A model generated the notes under the pieces. That model saw nothing but the letters and a program-made list of their open reading frames with translations. It was not told where the DNA came from and did not search any database. Below are positions 1 to 7,911 of a stretch of 21,307 nucleotides of DNA, piece by piece (position 1 is the first letter of the stretch; every line of letters starts with the position of its first letter). The DNA is from an uncultured Muribaculaceae bacterium (GTDB taxonomy: Bacteria > Bacteroidota > Bacteroidia > Bacteroidales > Muribaculaceae). The position numbers and the translations under genes were made by a program. Where the stretch lies: positions 1 to 21,307 of the forward strand of contig CAJUCW010000048.1 in NCBI GenBank assembly GCA_910585275.1. Reading direction: 5' to 3'.

Positions 1-25
1 TTATCAACAAATGTTAAAATCTGTT

Positions 26-33
26 TAGCTTTG
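26..33 (+). promoter_or_regulatory. possible Bacteroidetes -7 box ahead of the glycoside hydrolase
   Basis: TAGCTTTG matches the TAnnTTTG -7 consensus used by the Bacteroidetes primary sigma factor. A -33 TTTG would fall at about positions 2-7 and is not visible. If the box is used, the transcript would have a leader of about 110 nt. That leader contains a weak AT-rich stem (TAAAAAA/TTTTTTA) near position 90-108. Only half the promoter is supported. Confidence 0.3.
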
Positions 34-151
34 TTAATCCATAGAACAATATCCCAAAATAAGGCGTTATATTAAAACATGTGTGCAGTAAAAAAAGCCG
101 TTTTTTATTACCGCACCCCTAAAATTTCTCCATTTTACTAATATTTTTCCG

Positions 152-2770
152 ATGTTTTTTAATTCAAAAAGCCTTTATAAAGGTTGCTCAATCGCATTTT
201 TTCTCTCCATAACAGTTTCGACAACCTCATATGCCATAGAAAAAGCCCCCGCCGCCGACCGTCAATCATATAAAATATACGTTGACCGCAACGGAGTAAT
301 GCGCCGTTCGGACACAAAAGAGGAAGTCAGCTATTACGGCACAAACTATACGCTCCCCTTCGCATATGCCTACAGGGCCATCGAAAAAATCGGAAAAGAC
401 CACAAAAACGCTATCGACCGCGACGTGGCCCATATGCACAGACTCGGCTTCAACGGATTCAGACTGCATCTATGGGATGCGGAACTTGCCGACAGCGCCG
501 GCAACCTTCTTCCCAACGAGCATCTCGACCTCCTCGACTATCTTATAGCATCACTTGAAAAACGAGGCATCGACATTGTCTTGACCGCACAAACAAATTT
601 CGGCAACGGATATCCCGAGAAAAACATCGACACCGGGGCCTTCACCTACGACTTCGCCAAGTGTGATATCCACGAAAACCCCAAGGCTCAAAAAATACAG
701 GAAAACTACCTACGGCAACTTGCCTCACATGTCAATCCATATACTGGGCGGAGCTATGGCAAAGACAATGCTATTATTGCAATGGAAATAAACAACGAGC
801 CATGCCATTCCGGAACAAAAAAACAGGTGACCTCCTATATTAACAGAATGGCGAAGGCCTTGAAGAAAGGTGGGTTCGACAAACCTATAATATATAATGT
901 AAGCCATAACCCCCAAGTGACGGAAGCATACTACGACGCCGACATCCAGGGCACCACCTATCAATGGTATCCCGTCGGGCTTGTCGCCGGCCATGAAAGA
1001 AAGGGAAATTTCCTCCCAGCCGTTGACAGCTACGACATCCCTTGGAAAGACTCAATAAAAAATTACGACAAAATGGCGAGGCTCGTATATGAGTTCGATC
1101 CGGGCGACCTGCTTTATTCATATATGTATCCCGCCATCGCCCGCACTTTCCGCAAAGAGGGATTCCAATGGATCACCCAGTTCGCCTACGACCCTACCGA
1201 CATCGCCAAATATAATACGGAATATCAAACGCATTTCCTCAACCTCGCCTATACCCCGGCCAAGGCATTGAGCATGCTTATTGCCGGCGAAGCGGCTCGC
1301 AGTATCCCAAGAGGGAGCGATTTCGGAATTCTTCCTGCCGACACTGTATTCGGAGATTTCAAGGTGAGCTATCGCAACGACCTCAGCGAGCTCAACAACG
1401 GAGAAAAGTTTTACTACAGCAACACAACCACATCCGCCCCCAAAAACATCTCAACCCTCGCCTATATAGCAGGCCATGGTTCTTCTCCTGTTGTCGATTA
1501 TGAAGGCACAGGGGCTTACTTCCTCGACAAAACGGATATACCCGGCGTATGGCGACTCGAAGTGATGCCCGACGTTATGCTTACAGCCGACCCGTTTGAA
1601 AAACCGTCTTTAAACAAAGAAATAGGCAAAACGATATATCGCGACCGCACCATGACTATCAATCTTCCGGAACTCGGCGACACCTACAACTTCGCGGCAA
1701 TCAACGAGGGTAATCCAAGACAGGGACGTTCAATAGATTCGAAGATATCGGTCTATCCCGGGGTATATCTACTTTCCGCCGACATGGCTGCCCTTGACCG
1801 GATGCTCGCCGACAATTCCATTATCGACGCCAAGATGAAAGAATTCGTGGCTCCCGAACCGGAAACGGTGAACAACATCGTGATACACAATCCGAAACAT
1901 TTCATCAATCCGGAAGGAGACGTAGAAATTACCGCCGAAATATTCGGCACCACCGATCCGGACAGTGTAGTCGTGTATCCTTCGACCGTATCGTTCTGGA
2001 GAGACGACAACAGACTATTCCCGATGAAACACAAGAAAGGTTACACCTACACCGCCACCATACCGGCCTCCGGTTTGGGATGGGACGAAGCATTCCGCTA
2101 TAATATTGTGGTTAGAAAAGATGGAAAAGACACCACTTGGCCGCAAAACACCGAAGGGAACCCGCTCAACTGGGATTTCACCGAATCCAGTTATTATGAA
2201 TCTACAAAAGCATCACCGTCAGCCCCCGCCATCCTACTTGCGCCGGCAAAAAACGACAAAAATCTGGAGGTGGCCATGATTCCCGAAGCTTGGGATTTCC
2301 GTTTCACTTCCGAGATGAAGTCGCCGGTCGGGAATGATTCCTACAGGCTTACCTCTACCCCATCGAACGACGGCACGCTCGTGGTGAAGCGTTATATCGG
2401 CGACGAATTCGCCGGCGCGCCCCAACTTAACAGCAAGAAAGAGATTGTGATAAAACTCGGCGAAACCGAGGGACTCACCGGAAGCGAGATAGCCCTCGTC
2501 GGAAAGAACGGTGCGACCTACTCCGCCCTACTCCCTCTCACCAAGCTTTCCGACACTGAAGGTCCCAAAGAACTACGCATACCGTTCTCTGTCCTCGACC
2601 AGAGAAGCACGCTGATCGTGCCCGCCCCCTACCCCTCCTTCCTGAAAAGGGAAGCGGAGCTTTCGGCAATGCCCTTCGACCCTACGGCCATCGACTTCGT
2701 AGAACTCATCGTCCCCACCCGCAAAGGCACCCCCATCGCCGCCACCATCGAAGGCATCTGGCTCGAATAA
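152..2770 (+). CDS. secreted clan GH-A-like glycoside hydrolase with C-terminal accessory region
   Basis: The protein has 872 residues. Residues 1-28 look like a signal peptide ending in SYA. Residues about 40-400 read as a TIM-barrel glycosidase of clan GH-A (GH5/GH2-like). The motif MEINNEP places the likely acid/base at E216, directly after Asn as in clan A. The VYEFDPGD segment puts a candidate nucleophile at E314. An Arg-rich strand (FNGFRLHLWD, near residue 110) fits the barrel's substrate-binding end. The rest (about 550-872) looks like beta-sandwich accessory modules, including a stretch (about 590-680) resembling an Ig-like or carbohydrate-binding fold. I cannot assign a CAZy family or substrate. 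It stands alone on its strand, with about 230 bp before nfnA, and is not in the SusCD operon. Export to the periplasm or outer surface is inferred from the signal peptide. Confidence 0.75.
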   Translation: MFFNSKSLYKGCSIAFFLSITVSTTSYAIEKAPAADRQSYKIYVDRNGVMRRSDTKEEVSYYGTNYTLPFAYAYRAIEKIGKDHKNAIDRDVAHMHRLGFNGFRLHLWDAELADSAGNLLPNEHLDLLDYLIASLEKRGIDIVLTAQTNFGNGYPEKNIDTGAFTYDFAKCDIHENPKAQKIQENYLRQLASHVNPYTGRSYGKDNAIIAMEINNEPCHSGTKKQVTSYINRMAKALKKGGFDKPIIYNVSHNPQVTEAYYDADIQGTTYQWYPVGLVAGHERKGNFLPAVDSYDIPWKDSIKNYDKMARLVYEFDPGDLLYSYMYPAIARTFRKEGFQWITQFAYDPTDIAKYNTEYQTHFLNLAYTPAKALSMLIAGEAARSIPRGSDFGILPADTVFGDFKVSYRNDLSELNNGEKFYYSNTTTSAPKNISTLAYIAGHGSSPVVDYEGTGAYFLDKTDIPGVWRLEVMPDVMLTADPFEKPSLNKEIGKTIYRDRTMTINLPELGDTYNFAAINEGNPRQGRSIDSKISVYPGVYLLSADMAALDRMLADNSIIDAKMKEFVAPEPETVNNIVIHNPKHFINPEGDVEITAEIFGTTDPDSVVVYPSTVSFWRDDNRLFPMKHKKGYTYTATIPASGLGWDEAFRYNIVVRKDGKDTTWPQNTEGNPLNWDFTESSYYESTKASPSAPAILLAPAKNDKNLEVAMIPEAWDFRFTSEMKSPVGNDSYRLTSTPSNDGTLVVKRYIGDEFAGAPQLNSKKEIVIKLGETEGLTGSEIALVGKNGATYSALLPLTKLSDTEGPKELRIPFSVLDQRSTLIVPAPYPSFLKREAELSAMPFDPTAIDFVELIVPTRKGTPIAATIEGIWLE

Positions 2771-2834
2771 TCGTTTTTTGTTGCAACAATTGAGGTTGGG
2801 AGAATGGGGAGCCATTAAAAAAGAGATGTAAAAA

Positions 2835-2866
2835 TTTGTAGGTTTCAGCAACATACATTACATTTG
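2835..2866 (+). promoter_or_regulatory. promoter of the nfnAB operon
   Basis: TTTG (2835-2838), a 20-bp spacer and TACATTTG (2859-2866) match the Bacteroidetes -33/-7 consensus. Transcription would start near 2873, giving a leader of about 127 nt before nfnA. Confidence 0.65.
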
Positions 2867-2935
2867 CATCACCGATACGGATTTTCACCGCAGGTCAGGC
2901 ACCGCCGACACCCGGCACCGGACTTGCCATTAGCC

Positions 2936-2986
2936 ATGGAAACACTGACACCGACAATCCGCACGGCTCATATCAACCTAATCTGA
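2936..2986 (+). CDS. possible 16-residue leader peptide upstream of nfnA
   Basis: ATG at 2936 opens a 16-codon frame (METLTPTIRTAHINLI) closed by TGA, 13 nt before the nfnA start and downstream of the predicted promoter. It is rich in Thr (4) and Ile (3). A uORF of this size can easily arise by chance, and I see no terminator or paired hairpin that would make it an attenuator. It is listed because it lies in the only leader of this operon. Confidence 0.15.
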   Translation: METLTPTIRTAHINLI

Positions 2987-2999
2987 CTAATGACATTTT

Positions 3000-3854
3000 A
3001 TGTTTGAAATTGTAAGCAGACGTGAACTTTCACCCAACATCGTGGAGATGAAAGTAAATGCCCCGCGCGTGGCGGCGTCAGCCAAACCGGGACAATTCAT
3101 AATCGTGCGGACAGACACCCACGGCGAACGCATACCCCTCACAATATGCGACTTCGATGCTGAAAAAGGCACCGTCACAATCGTGACCCAAGCCATCGGC
3201 ATCTCCTCGCGCAAGATTATCGACATGCAGGAGGGCGAAAGATTCGCCGATTTCGCGGGTCCGCTCGGCCGCCCCTCCGACCTCCTCGACCTTCCGGAAG
3301 AGGAACTGAAGAGAAAGAAAATCCTGTTCGTGGCCGGAGGCGTAGGCACCGCCCCCGTTTATCCGCAAGTGAAATGGCTCAAGGAACATGGAGTGGATGC
3401 CGACGTAATCATCGGAGCCAAAACCAAAGACCTGTTTACGTACGTGGATGAAATGAAAACCGTCGGCAACGTATATCTTTGCACCGACGACGGTTCCGAA
3501 GGTTTCCATGGAATGGTTACAGGGCTTATGAAAGACCTCATCGACAACCAAGGGAAAAAATATGACCATTGCGTGATTATCGGCCCGATGATAATGATGA
3601 AGTTCGCTTCGCTGACCACCAAAGAATACGGCATACCCACGATGGTGTCGCTCAACGCCCTTATGGTTGACGGCACCGGCATGTGTGGCGCTTGCCGCGT
3701 CACCGTTGACGGCAAAACCCGCTTCACATGCGTGGAAGGTCCGGAATTCGACGCCCACAAGGTGGATTTCGACGAAGCCATGAGAAGGCAGAACATGTAT
3801 CGCGATAACCCGAAAAACAATCCTGAAACCCATAACTGCAAGTGCAATGGCTAA
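3000..3854 (+). CDS. nfnA: NADH-dependent ferredoxin:NADP+ oxidoreductase, small (alpha) subunit
   Basis: The protein has 284 residues, the usual length for NfnA and related sulfide dehydrogenase or dihydroorotate dehydrogenase electron-transfer subunits. An N-terminal FAD-binding beta-barrel (about 1-100; RIPLTICDFD) precedes an NAD-binding domain containing VAGGVGTAPVYPQ (about 115-127). A C-terminal [2Fe-2S] loop carries C229 and C232 in GTGMCGACRV, C244 in FTCVEG and CKC close to the C-terminus. In the known complex this subunit binds NAD(H), FAD and a [2Fe-2S] cluster. NfnB binds NADPH and reduces ferredoxin, and bifurcation occurs at its FAD. The start is preceded by an A/T-rich Bacteroidetes-type initiation region. 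The gene overlaps nfnB by 8 nt, which implies translational coupling. A sulfide dehydrogenase role (SudB) cannot be excluded from sequence. Confidence 0.9.
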   Translation: MFEIVSRRELSPNIVEMKVNAPRVAASAKPGQFIIVRTDTHGERIPLTICDFDAEKGTVTIVTQAIGISSRKIIDMQEGERFADFAGPLGRPSDLLDLPEEELKRKKILFVAGGVGTAPVYPQVKWLKEHGVDADVIIGAKTKDLFTYVDEMKTVGNVYLCTDDGSEGFHGMVTGLMKDLIDNQGKKYDHCVIIGPMIMMKFASLTTKEYGIPTMVSLNALMVDGTGMCGACRVTVDGKTRFTCVEGPEFDAHKVDFDEAMRRQNMYRDNPKNNPETHNCKCNG

Positions 3855-5235
3855 CAGAATACCGCGCGTTCCCGTCAGGGAACAGGACCCGAAGGTAAGG
3901 GCCACAAATTTTGAAGAGGTGTGCTACGGATATAACGCCGAAGAAGCCACCCTTGAGGCAAGCCGATGCCTCAACTGCAAGAATCCGAAATGTGTGGGGA
4001 GCTGCCCCGTGCATATCAACATACCAGAATTCATCCGCCACGTTGCGGAAGGCGACCTTGCCAAAGCGGCGGAAACCATTGCCGCCGACAGTTCCCTTCC
4101 GAGCGTATGCGGAAGGGTCTGCCCGCAGGAAAGCCAATGCGAGGGTTCGTGCGTGCTTGGCATCAAGTTCGAACCCGTGGCCATCGGCAAACTCGAAAGA
4201 TTTGTGGGCGATTGGGCTATTGAAAACGCCGACAGTCTGCCGAAGCCGGAAATCACGCCCAACGGCAAGAAAGTGGCTGTGGTCGGTTCCGGGCCGGCCG
4301 GACTCGCCTGCGCCTCCGACCTTGCCCGTCTCGGCTATGAGGTGAAAATTTTCGAGGCGCTACATGATGTAGGGGGCGTGCTCGTATATGGCATTCCTGA
4401 ATTCCGTCTTCCCAAAGAACGGATAGTTGCAAAAGAGGTGGAAGCAGTGAAACTCCTCGGCGTAGAAATAGAAACCGACGTAATCATAGGGCGCACCCTC
4501 ACCGTTGACGATCTTCTCGACAAAGAAGGCTACGATGCGGTGTTCGTAGGCTCGGGTGCCGGACTTCCCCGCTTTATGGGAATCGAAGGAGAAAACCTCA
4601 ACGGAGTCTTCTCCGCCAACGAGTTCCTTACCCGCGCCAACCTCATGCATGCCTACGATGAAGCTTACGATACTCCGATATATCTGGGAAGAAAAGCCGT
4701 CATCGTCGGCGGCGGCAACGTGGCGATGGACGCCGTAAGGACAGCCAAACGCCTCGGAGCGGAAGCCGTCATCGTATATCGCCGCAGCGAGGCGGAATTG
4801 CCCGCACGTGTGGAAGAGGTGCATCATGCCAAGCAGGAAGGCATTGAATTCCGTATGCTCACCAACCCGGTGCGCATAATCGGTGACGAGAAAGGTCGCG
4901 TCGCCGGCATCGAATGCGTGGAGATGGAACTCGGGGAGCCCGATGCCAGCGGACGCCGCAGCCCTGTAGTGAAAGAAGGGAGCAACTTCGAGATTGACTG
5001 CGACATGGTCATCATGGCCCTCGGCACAAGCCCCAACCCTCTGATAAAATCCACCACCGAAGGTCTCGACACCAACAAACGCGGATGCATCGTGGCAGAC
5101 GAAGATGGACGCACCACCCGCGAAGGGGTATTTGCCGGAGGCGACGCCGTGACAGGTGCAGCCACCGTAATCCTCGCCATGGGCGCAGGACGCAAAGCCG
5201 CCAAAGCCATCCACGAATACCTAAACGGAAAGTAA
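3847..5235 (+). CDS. nfnB: NADH-dependent ferredoxin:NADP+ oxidoreductase, large (beta) subunit; GltD-like
   Basis: The protein has 462 residues. Its N-terminal GltD/DPYD-type domain has eight cysteines (C41, C44, C49, C53, C88, C92, C98, C102) for two [4Fe-4S] clusters. A GSGPAG dinucleotide-binding loop at 147-152 binds FAD. A second Rossmann motif GGGNVAMDA at 288-296 fits NADPH. A C-terminal GGDAVTGAATVILAMGAG segment closes the FAD site. Alone it would be annotated as the small subunit of NADPH glutamate synthase. The overlap with nfnA and the absence of a large GltB gene make the NfnAB complex the better call. NfnAB couples NADH and reduced ferredoxin to 2 NADP+ in the cytoplasm, so it would balance NADPH supply in a fermenting anaerobe. 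SudA is the main alternative. Confidence 0.9.
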   Translation: MANRIPRVPVREQDPKVRATNFEEVCYGYNAEEATLEASRCLNCKNPKCVGSCPVHINIPEFIRHVAEGDLAKAAETIAADSSLPSVCGRVCPQESQCEGSCVLGIKFEPVAIGKLERFVGDWAIENADSLPKPEITPNGKKVAVVGSGPAGLACASDLARLGYEVKIFEALHDVGGVLVYGIPEFRLPKERIVAKEVEAVKLLGVEIETDVIIGRTLTVDDLLDKEGYDAVFVGSGAGLPRFMGIEGENLNGVFSANEFLTRANLMHAYDEAYDTPIYLGRKAVIVGGGNVAMDAVRTAKRLGAEAVIVYRRSEAELPARVEEVHHAKQEGIEFRMLTNPVRIIGDEKGRVAGIECVEMELGEPDASGRRSPVVKEGSNFEIDCDMVIMALGTSPNPLIKSTTEGLDTNKRGCIVADEDGRTTREGVFAGGDAVTGAATVILAMGAGRKAAKAIHEYLNGK

Positions 5236-5255
5236 ATCCGGCGACATAATACAAA

Positions 5256-5309
5256 CCATATAAAAAATCCGCAGGACGCAAACGGGTGTCCTGCGGATTT
5301 TTTATATGG
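5256..5309. terminator. bidirectional intrinsic terminator between nfnB and the M6 protease
   Basis: Arms 5256-5277 and 5288-5309 are perfect 22-bp reverse complements around a 10-nt loop. The GC core is AATCCGCAGGAC/GTCCTGCGGATT. It is flanked by A6 on one side and T6 on the other, so it can terminate both the nfnAB transcript and the convergent minus-strand transcript. Confidence 0.92.
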
Positions 5310-5349
5310 TCGTTCAGAAAATATTTTTCCTATATATCTCAAGGAAAGA

Positions 5350-6723
5350 TTATCTTACGATTGTTTTTTTACCGTTGACAATATATATGCCCGGGGAAGT
5401 AATACTGGTTAAGCGGACTCCCTGAAGATTGTAGATTACATCGGGAGTGTCGGAGTCCACCTCTACACCTTCCACTGCGGAATCACCGGAGGTATTGGGA
5501 TAGAATTTGAAACTCAAACCTCTTTCCGTTTTCTTCACATCCGTAATCGAAAATTCGGCACGTGTGCCGTCGGCATAGAACGGATAATCGGCATCCTCGA
5601 CGAGTCCGAAGGAAGCGCGACCGGTGTCCGGTCCAAGAGGAGCCTTGGAAACCTGTCCCGCAGCCGTCAACGAACCTCCCGGACGAAATACATACATTTC
5701 GAAGTCTTTCCCGGTATTTCCATTGAAAGACGGATTGATGCGATATACCAACAATCCTGAATTCGGAAGTGATTCGTCCCAAAAATCTTCCTTGTCGCGG
5801 TATTCGACCATGAAATATTCCGATTTTCCTTTATCGGGAACAATCTTATATGCCACATTACCCTCTTCCGTAGAAGAAACCGGAAGGAGTTCATATTCCC
5901 CCGCTTCTTCGAGAGTGGTGATTTCCGATTCCGGCAACCATGTGCCATAATCCGCCCCATATTTCATGCGCATATAAGCGGAAAATCCCTGAGGTTTCTT
6001 CTGATTGTCGCTCATAAGGTCCCATACATTAACCGGCTCGAGCCTGGAAGACCCGGAAGTATAGAGATCATACGCATTAAGGGTATGCATCATCTCATGA
6101 CAAAGCACACCGGTGTTGAGTTTCTGCGCCACCAACGACTTATAGCCGTTGGCACCGTCGAACACTTTAAGGAAATTACCCACGTTAAGGCCTTTCAACC
6201 TCGCCGCCGGGGCAGTGTTGTTGGCCGGCCACAGCATTTTCGACGCACCTATGTCGGAATTGCCGTTGAAAATAATAACGATATTGTCAACTGTGCCGTC
6301 GTTGTCAGCATCGAGCACCACATCGTCCCCAATTTTGTCTGACAAAAACTCGCACATATCCTTCACAAGCGTCTTGGTCCGGAAATCGAACATGAGGTCA
6401 AGGCTTGTATAGCCGTCGGGATTGGATGCTGATTTCTCACAGAAATAACCGCGCGAGTGGGAATCGACATATTCCGTAAAGATAAGGGTGGATTCCCAAT
6501 CCATCTTGCCGTAGCTCATGTCGGAATAATACTTGCGGACCGAGTTTGCACCTTCATCCATAGAATTGAACATCGCCTCATAATAATCGAAGTCATGTTC
6601 CCAAGAATTCTCTACCTGGTCAGCAAACTTGACAAAGCAGACCACATTCGCCATTTTATAAGGCTCGGCGAATATGCACAACGACAAAACGGCAGCAAAA
6701 AGGGAAATCGATAGTCTATGCAT
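5350..6723 (-). CDS. secreted M6-like zinc metalloprotease with C-terminal sorting-type module
   Basis: The protein has 457 residues. A signal peptide covers residues 1-19 (cleavage near FA/EP). The zinc site is HEMMH: H209, E210, H213, followed by D219 in HTLNAYDLY. This arrangement is typical of the M6 family (immune inhibitor A-like). The upstream DNDGTVDNIVIIFNGN and the downstream VWDLMSDN segment (Met of the zincin turn) also fit. The end reads VIYNLQGVRL...SPGIYIVNGKKTIVR, the Bacteroidales C-terminal module shared with three other proteins here. It probably degrades extracellular protein. It is the last gene of the minus-strand cluster and starts 11 nt after a terminator-like structure. 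No promoter box is visible in front of it, so its expression may depend on readthrough. Confidence 0.85.
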   Translation of the reverse strand: MHRLSISLFAAVLSLCIFAEPYKMANVVCFVKFADQVENSWEHDFDYYEAMFNSMDEGANSVRKYYSDMSYGKMDWESTLIFTEYVDSHSRGYFCEKSASNPDGYTSLDLMFDFRTKTLVKDMCEFLSDKIGDDVVLDADNDGTVDNIVIIFNGNSDIGASKMLWPANNTAPAARLKGLNVGNFLKVFDGANGYKSLVAQKLNTGVLCHEMMHTLNAYDLYTSGSSRLEPVNVWDLMSDNQKKPQGFSAYMRMKYGADYGTWLPESEITTLEEAGEYELLPVSSTEEGNVAYKIVPDKGKSEYFMVEYRDKEDFWDESLPNSGLLVYRINPSFNGNTGKDFEMYVFRPGGSLTAAGQVSKAPLGPDTGRASFGLVEDADYPFYADGTRAEFSITDVKKTERGLSFKFYPNTSGDSAVEGVEVDSDTPDVIYNLQGVRLTSITSPGIYIVNGKKTIVR

Positions 6724-6734
6724 AGCTGAAACCT

Positions 6735-6872
6735 AAAAAATCAAGAGAAGGCATGTCATGATTGATTTAACGTAGGGGCATTCCTTTGCATTTCATCCGA
6801 AAATCAGATTGTCAAATCAAACATGCCGGAGGCATGTCCCTACGTAATACCAACGATAATACGCCTTCTCTT
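6735..6872 (-). terminator. terminator-like outer inverted repeat enclosing repeat copy A
   Basis: On the minus strand AAGAGAAGGC (6872-6863) and GCCTTCTCTT (6752-6743) form a perfect 10-bp stem, and T6 (6740-6735) follows two bases later. The 'loop' is 110 bp: two equal 17-bp flanks and the 76-bp repeat at 6770-6845. Stem plus U-run resembles an intrinsic terminator for the preceding gene. The large loop is atypical, so activity is uncertain. Confidence 0.45.
6770..6845. repeat. 76-bp palindromic intergenic repeat, copy A
   Basis: The ends are ACGTAGGG and CCCTACGT. The right arm holds the conserved self-complementary ACATGCCGGAGGCATGT (6821-6837). The left arm is a diverged version (GGGGCATTCCTTTGCAT). 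An AT-rich centre separates them. Copies B (7801-7879) and C (17642-17717) have the same plan and almost the same length. Confidence 0.85.
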
Positions 6873-6886
6873 CAAGATATGATTCT

Positions 6887-7726
6887 TTATTTTACAATCA
6901 CTTTGGATGTCTTCGCACCCTGACGACGCACGTAGATGCCCGGCTCGTCGCCCTTGACCTTCATGCCCTGGAGATTGTAATATTCCACAGGGGCGTTGTC
7001 ATCGGCCTCGATGCCATCCACGGCCGCACCACTCATGTCGGTGTAAGTGAAGACCTTGATTGCTTGCACGAGGAGTTCATCGCCACGGTTATTTCTAATC
7101 AATGCCGTCACTTTCTCACCGGCAGGGGAAGCCAACTGTAAATTAGTATTTGCATTCTTAACATCCTGAATATTGTTCCATGTGAATTGCCCCAAATCCG
7201 AAAGTTGGTTTTTTACGAAAAAACCCATCCTATAGTAAGTTTGAATCACACCACAGTCAACAGGTTCAACCCATCCCTTTGACCCTTTAAGTCCCAAGCA
7301 AATGTAATCGCTCTCAGTCGATAGTTTAAGTCCGAATTCTGCAAGATCCGGCAAATGAAGCATTATTCCACCTCCGTTCGGAGAATCGGAACCAGTTGCA
7401 TTCTTTGAGCCACAAAGTACAATAGCACCGGTCCAAGCCCCGTCGCCGCCTTGCACATGGTCAACATTGAATCCCCGAATATCCGGATCCAGATATGGTT
7501 CGTCAAAACCCATATCGGCATTCTCGAAATCTGCCGTCTGAAGCATGATTTTCGGGTCCTCCCCAATTCCCTGCCAACCGACGTATTTGTCAAGTTTCTC
7601 CTGGGTGTCGAACCAGAGCCAACCGTCGGCATCGCAATCAGCCGGGTCGAAGTAGTTGTAGGTCTGCTGCGCATTGGCGGCGGTGAATGCAGCAAGAGCC
7701 GCAAATGTGAGTAACGTTTTTTTCAT
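6887..7726 (-). CDS. exported protein of unknown function with C-terminal sorting-type module
   Basis: The protein has 279 residues, with a clear signal peptide (MKKTLLTFAALAAFTAANA/QQ). The mature part begins YNYFDPADCDADGWLWFDT, has no catalytic motif I recognise, and looks like a compact beta-rich domain. Residues about 240-279 are a CTD: VEYYNLQGMKV, then DEPGIYVRRQ and SKVIVK. This tail is nearly the same as that of the LRR protein at 15974-17347. The gene follows SusD by 185 bp and precedes the M6 protease by 163 bp; both spacers carry a copy of the intergenic repeat. It could be a surface or secreted binding protein of the locus, but that is only inferred from position. A possible own promoter lies at 7784-7813. 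Confidence 0.7.
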   Translation of the reverse strand: MKKTLLTFAALAAFTAANAQQTYNYFDPADCDADGWLWFDTQEKLDKYVGWQGIGEDPKIMLQTADFENADMGFDEPYLDPDIRGFNVDHVQGGDGAWTGAIVLCGSKNATGSDSPNGGGIMLHLPDLAEFGLKLSTESDYICLGLKGSKGWVEPVDCGVIQTYYRMGFFVKNQLSDLGQFTWNNIQDVKNANTNLQLASPAGEKVTALIRNNRGDELLVQAIKVFTYTDMSGAAVDGIEADDNAPVEYYNLQGMKVKGDEPGIYVRRQGAKTSKVIVK

Positions 7727-7783
7727 AAAATTAATAATTAGGTTTTAAATTAGATAATTATGTTCTGCCCGAAAAGCATGTAT

Positions 7784-7813
7784 CAAATTTAATTGTATTT
7801 ATGTAGGGACAAC
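7784..7813 (-). promoter_or_regulatory. possible promoter for the 279-residue CTD protein
   Basis: On the minus strand TAAATTTG (7791-7784) is a -7 match. GTTG (7813-7810), 18 bp upstream, is a partial -33 match that lies inside the edge of repeat copy B. This gives a leader of about 50 nt. Confidence 0.35.
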
Positions 7814-7879
7814 ACCTCGTAAATGCCATATTTTGTAATCAATCGATTCATAAAACATGCCGGAGGCATGTCCCTACAT
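7801..7879. repeat. 79-bp palindromic intergenic repeat, copy B
   Basis: The ends are ATGTAGGG and CCCTACAT, with ATTGTAT-like sequence continuing the symmetry outside. The conserved arm ACATGCCGGAGGCATGT is at 7855-7871. The other arm is diverged (GGGACAACACCTCGTAAATG). Orientation matches copy A. Confidence 0.85.
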
Positions 7880-7911
7880 ACAATCATTTTTATGCTCCTC
7901 AAAGCCTTTAT

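Noticed and set aside
2778..2789. 12-bp palindrome TTGTTGCAACAA after the glycoside hydrolase
   Set aside because: It is too short and lacks a following T-run on the plus strand, so it is not a convincing terminator or operator.
3078..3905. 275-codon minus-strand frame opposite nfnA
   Set aside because: It is antisense to a gene with clear domains and cofactor motifs; its product is His/Phe/Val-rich with no recognisable domain, and the GC-skewed codon use of nfnA explains the openness.
4360..5214. 284-codon minus-strand frame opposite nfnB
   Set aside because: It lies fully within the nfnB coding region on the other strand; the Gly/His/Phe-rich product is typical of a shadow frame.
6770..7879. 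repeat copies A and B as a CRISPR-like array
   Set aside because: They are about 950 bp apart, palindromic over their whole length and separated by a gene; there is no regular spacer pattern and no cas gene.
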